From contig NZ_CM001165.1 in assembly GCF_000213055.1 (NCBI RefSeq), positions 1,736,001-1,800,000 of the forward strand: DNA of 64,000 nt. Direction: 5' to 3'. Positions 62,127 to 64,000 of this stretch are shown here, in pieces; the first letter of the stretch is position 1, and the number at the start of each line of letters is the position of its first letter. The position numbers were made by a program, and so were the translations under genes. The DNA comes from Streptomyces sp. Tu6071 (GTDB lineage Bacteria > Actinomycetota > Actinomycetes > Streptomycetales > Streptomycetaceae). The notes below the pieces were generated by a model, which was given only the letters and a program-made list of their open reading frames with translations, had not been told where the DNA came from and ran no database searches.

Positions 62127-62164
62127 CGGAGCTGCTCGTGGGGGCCTGTCACCGGCCCCGCTGA

Positions 62165-63703
62165 TCAGTCCAGGTAGTCGCGCAGCACCTGCGAGCGCGA
62201 GGGGTGCCGCAGCTTGGACATCGTCTTCGACTCGATCTGGCGGATGCGCTCGCGCGTCACGCCGTAGACCTTGCCGATCTCGTCGAGGGTCTTCGGCTGA
62301 CCGTCGGTGAGACCGAAACGCATCGAGACGACGCCCGCCTCGCGCTCGGAGAGCGTGTCCAGGACGGAGTGCAGCTGCTCCTGGAGAAGCGTGAAGCTGA
62401 CCGCGTCCGCCGGGACAACGGCCTCGGAGTCCTCGATGAGGTCACCGAACTCGCTGTCGCCGTCCTCGCCGAGCGGGGTGTGCAGCGAGATGGGCTCGCG
62501 GCCGTACTTCTGGACCTCGATGACCTTCTCGGGGGTCATGTCGAGTTCCTTGGCCAGCTCCTCCGGGGTGGGCTCGCGGCCCAGGTCCTGGAGCATCTGC
62601 CGCTGGACGCGGGCGAGCTTGTTGATGACCTCGACCATGTGCACCGGGATACGGATGGTGCGGGCCTGGTCCGCCATCGCGCGCGTGATCGCCTGGCGGA
62701 TCCACCAGGTCGCGTACGTGGAGAACTTGTAGCCCTTGGTGTAGTCGAACTTCTCGACCGCGCGGATCAGACCGAGGTTGCCCTCCTGGATCAGGTCCAG
62801 GAAGAGCATGCCGCGACCGGTGTAGCGCTTGGCCAGCGAGACCACGAGGCGGAGGTTCGCCTCCAGGAGGTGGTTCTTCGCGCGACGGCCGTCCTCGGCG
62901 ATGATCTCCAGCTCGCGCTGGAGCTTCGGCGCGAGCTTGTCGCTGTTGGCGAGCTTGTCCTCGGCGAAGAGACCGGCCTCGATGCGCTTGGCCAGCTCGA
63001 CCTCCTGCTCCGCGTTGAGGAGCGGGACCTTGCCGATCTGCTTGAGGTAGTCCTTGACCGGGTCGGCGGTGGCACCGGCCGCGGCGACCTGCTGCGCCGG
63101 GGCGTCGTCCTCGTCGTCGTCGGACAGGACGAAGCCCTGGCTCTCGCCACCGGCGGCCGGCTCTGCCGCCTCGTCGCCCTTGCCCGGCGTCTCCTCGGTG
63201 CTCTCCTCGTCGAGGAGCTCGTCCGACTTCTTGCCGGTCTTCTTCGCGGTGGCCTTCTTGGCCGTCGTCTTCTTGGCAGCGGTCTTGCGCGCCGTCGTCT
63301 TCTTGGCGGCGGTCTTCTTCTCGGCGGTCTCGTCCTCGACGGTCACCGCTGCGGAGGCGGACGGAGCGGTCACGGTCGCTGCCGCGGTCTTCTTGACCGC
63401 CGTCTTCGTGGCCACCGTCTTCGTAGCGGTGCGCTTCGCCGGACTCTTCGCTGCGACGCTCTTGCGGGTGCGCTTGGGCTCCGCGGCACTGACCATCAGC
63501 GTCACACCCTCTTCCTCAAGGATTTGATTGAGGCTGCGCAGTACGTTCTTCCACTGAGTGGCCGGAATCTGGTCAGCTTCGAAGGCCCGACGCACATCGT
63601 CACCGGCGATCTGCCCATTAGCCTTTCCCCGCTCGATGAGCGCCATGACAGACACAGACTCGGCGATCTCCGGCGGGAGCGTACGGGATGTGCTGGCCGA
63701 CAC
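62165..63703 (-). CDS. hrdB: Principal RNA polymerase sigma factor HrdB
   Basis: HrdB is the essential housekeeping sigma-70 factor. The 512-residue protein has region 1.1 (about 1-70), a Lys/Ala/Thr-rich linker (about 75-165) and an acidic stretch typical of HrdB, then regions 1.2-4.2: [36 protein letters not shown] (part of 2.3-2.4), [15 protein letters not shown] and the region 4.2 helix [22 protein letters not shown] at 63703 has GAGAGG six bases upstream and gives the known [19 protein letters not shown] start. Confidence 0.96.
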   Translation of the reverse strand: MSASTSRTLPPEIAESVSVMALIERGKANGQIAGDDVRRAFEADQIPATQWKNVLRSLNQILEEEGVTLMVSAAEPKRTRKSVAAKSPAKRTATKTVATKTAVKKTAAATVTAPSASAAVTVEDETAEKKTAAKKTTARKTAAKKTTAKKATAKKTGKKSDELLDEESTEETPGKGDEAAEPAAGGESQGFVLSDDDEDDAPAQQVAAAGATADPVKDYLKQIGKVPLLNAEQEVELAKRIEAGLFAEDKLANSDKLAPKLQRELEIIAEDGRRAKNHLLEANLRLVVSLAKRYTGRGMLFLDLIQEGNLGLIRAVEKFDYTKGYKFSTYATWWIRQAITRAMADQARTIRIPVHMVEVINKLARVQRQMLQDLGREPTPEELAKELDMTPEKVIEVQKYGREPISLHTPLGEDGDSEFGDLIEDSEAVVPADAVSFTLLQEQLHSVLDTLSEREAGVVSMRFGLTDGQPKTLDEIGKVYGVTRERIRQIESKTMSKLRHPSRSQVLRDYLD

Positions 63704-64000
63704 GAACAACCTCTCGGAACGTTGGAAAACGGCTTCCGGCTCTCGCCCGAAGGGCGGGGGCCGACGACCGTCGGTGGGGATGACCGACGACGCGGGCGGG
63801 CGCCGCGGGGACCACAGCACCGGAACCAGTGGCCGTATTCCCCTGAGCGACTCTCACCTCTTAGGTCATCGCGCTGTACCCGGGAGCGTTACGCACAATC
63901 TGCGTGGCCCGAGTCACACACCGAAAGGACACAAGGAGGCACATAGACGAGCATATGCGCTCACCAAATGTTCCGGAGTGGTCGGTGACGGACACCGGAG
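63704..64000 (-). promoter_or_regulatory. hrdB promoter and leader
   Basis: No gene is supported here. On the minus strand GTAAC (63892-63888), 16 bp and CGATGA (63871-63866) form an ECF-sigma-like promoter, giving a leader of about 155 nt. In S. griseus, hrdB is known to be transcribed by the ECF factor ShbA. No sigma-70-type -10 box with proper spacing was found. Confidence 0.5.

Noticed and set aside
1..64000. tRNA, rRNA or CRISPR features
   Set aside because: No T-loop-like GGTTCRA motifs in a cloverleaf context, no rRNA sequence and no spaced identical repeats were seen; the tandem arrays have no spacers.

Overview
The window is high-GC actinobacterial chromosome and almost certainly Streptomyces. 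Codon third positions are G/C-rich, GTG and TTG starts are frequent, and the gene set is typical of the genus: hrdB, parE, parC, sepH, cutRS, ptsH, DUF3710, DUF4193, DUF3093, DUF3159 and DUF5998. Gene order from hrdB (right) through parE, parC, ptsH, sepH, hemH, cutRS and dut resembles, from memory, the S. coelicolor SCO5820-SCO5868 neighbourhood read backwards. No rRNA, tRNA, CRISPR array, prophage or intact insertion sequence was seen.

Left edge (1-5.0 kb): the border of a specialised-metabolite locus. It holds a 3'-truncated NDP-4-keto-6-deoxyhexose 3-dehydrase (PMP/[2Fe-2S] E1 type), a stand-alone LuxR-type HTH protein, a TetR regulator and a SARP activator. A decayed transposase and about 0.8 kb of unrecognisable sequence follow. 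From 5 kb onward the genes look like core genome.

5-15 kb: a TrmA-like RNA methyltransferase, then a potassium island. A KimA-like K+ importer is divergent from two TrkA/RCK proteins (ceoBC), followed by DUF3159, an OB-fold protein and kdpDE without kdpFABC. The kimA/ceoB promoter region and the kdpD promoter region share an 11-bp direct-repeat motif, a candidate KdpE operator.

15-31.5 kb: tetR-SDR with a paired operator, dut-DUF3710, DUF3093, DUF4193 and a downstream unknown gene, cutRS, a small protein behind a 6 x 23 bp tandem array, inositol monophosphatase, coproporphyrin ferrochelatase, an MFS-oxidoreductase pair ending in a 7 x 20 bp array, a repeat-rich membrane protein, and sepH.

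31.5-46.2 kb: rhodanese, VOC protein, thymidine kinase, phosphodiesterase with DUF5998, a PatA-like protein acetyltransferase, HPr, a GntR regulator, an M23 peptidase behind a c-di-AMP (ydaO-type) riboswitch, and a paired active/inactive M16 peptidase operon.

46.2-64 kb: parC, a CobW GTPase, a LacI regulator, an iron-box-linked ferredoxin-like protein, an acetate symporter operon, a NarL-type two-component operon whose kinase has a large insertion in its ATPase domain, parE, a small zinc-ribbon protein, a secreted trypsin, and hrdB with its promoter.

Two themes stand out. Potassium and c-di-AMP recur in kimA, ceoBC, kdpDE and the riboswitch-controlled wall hydrolase. Short tandem repeats of 20-25 bp recur in intergenic DNA and in protein linkers.
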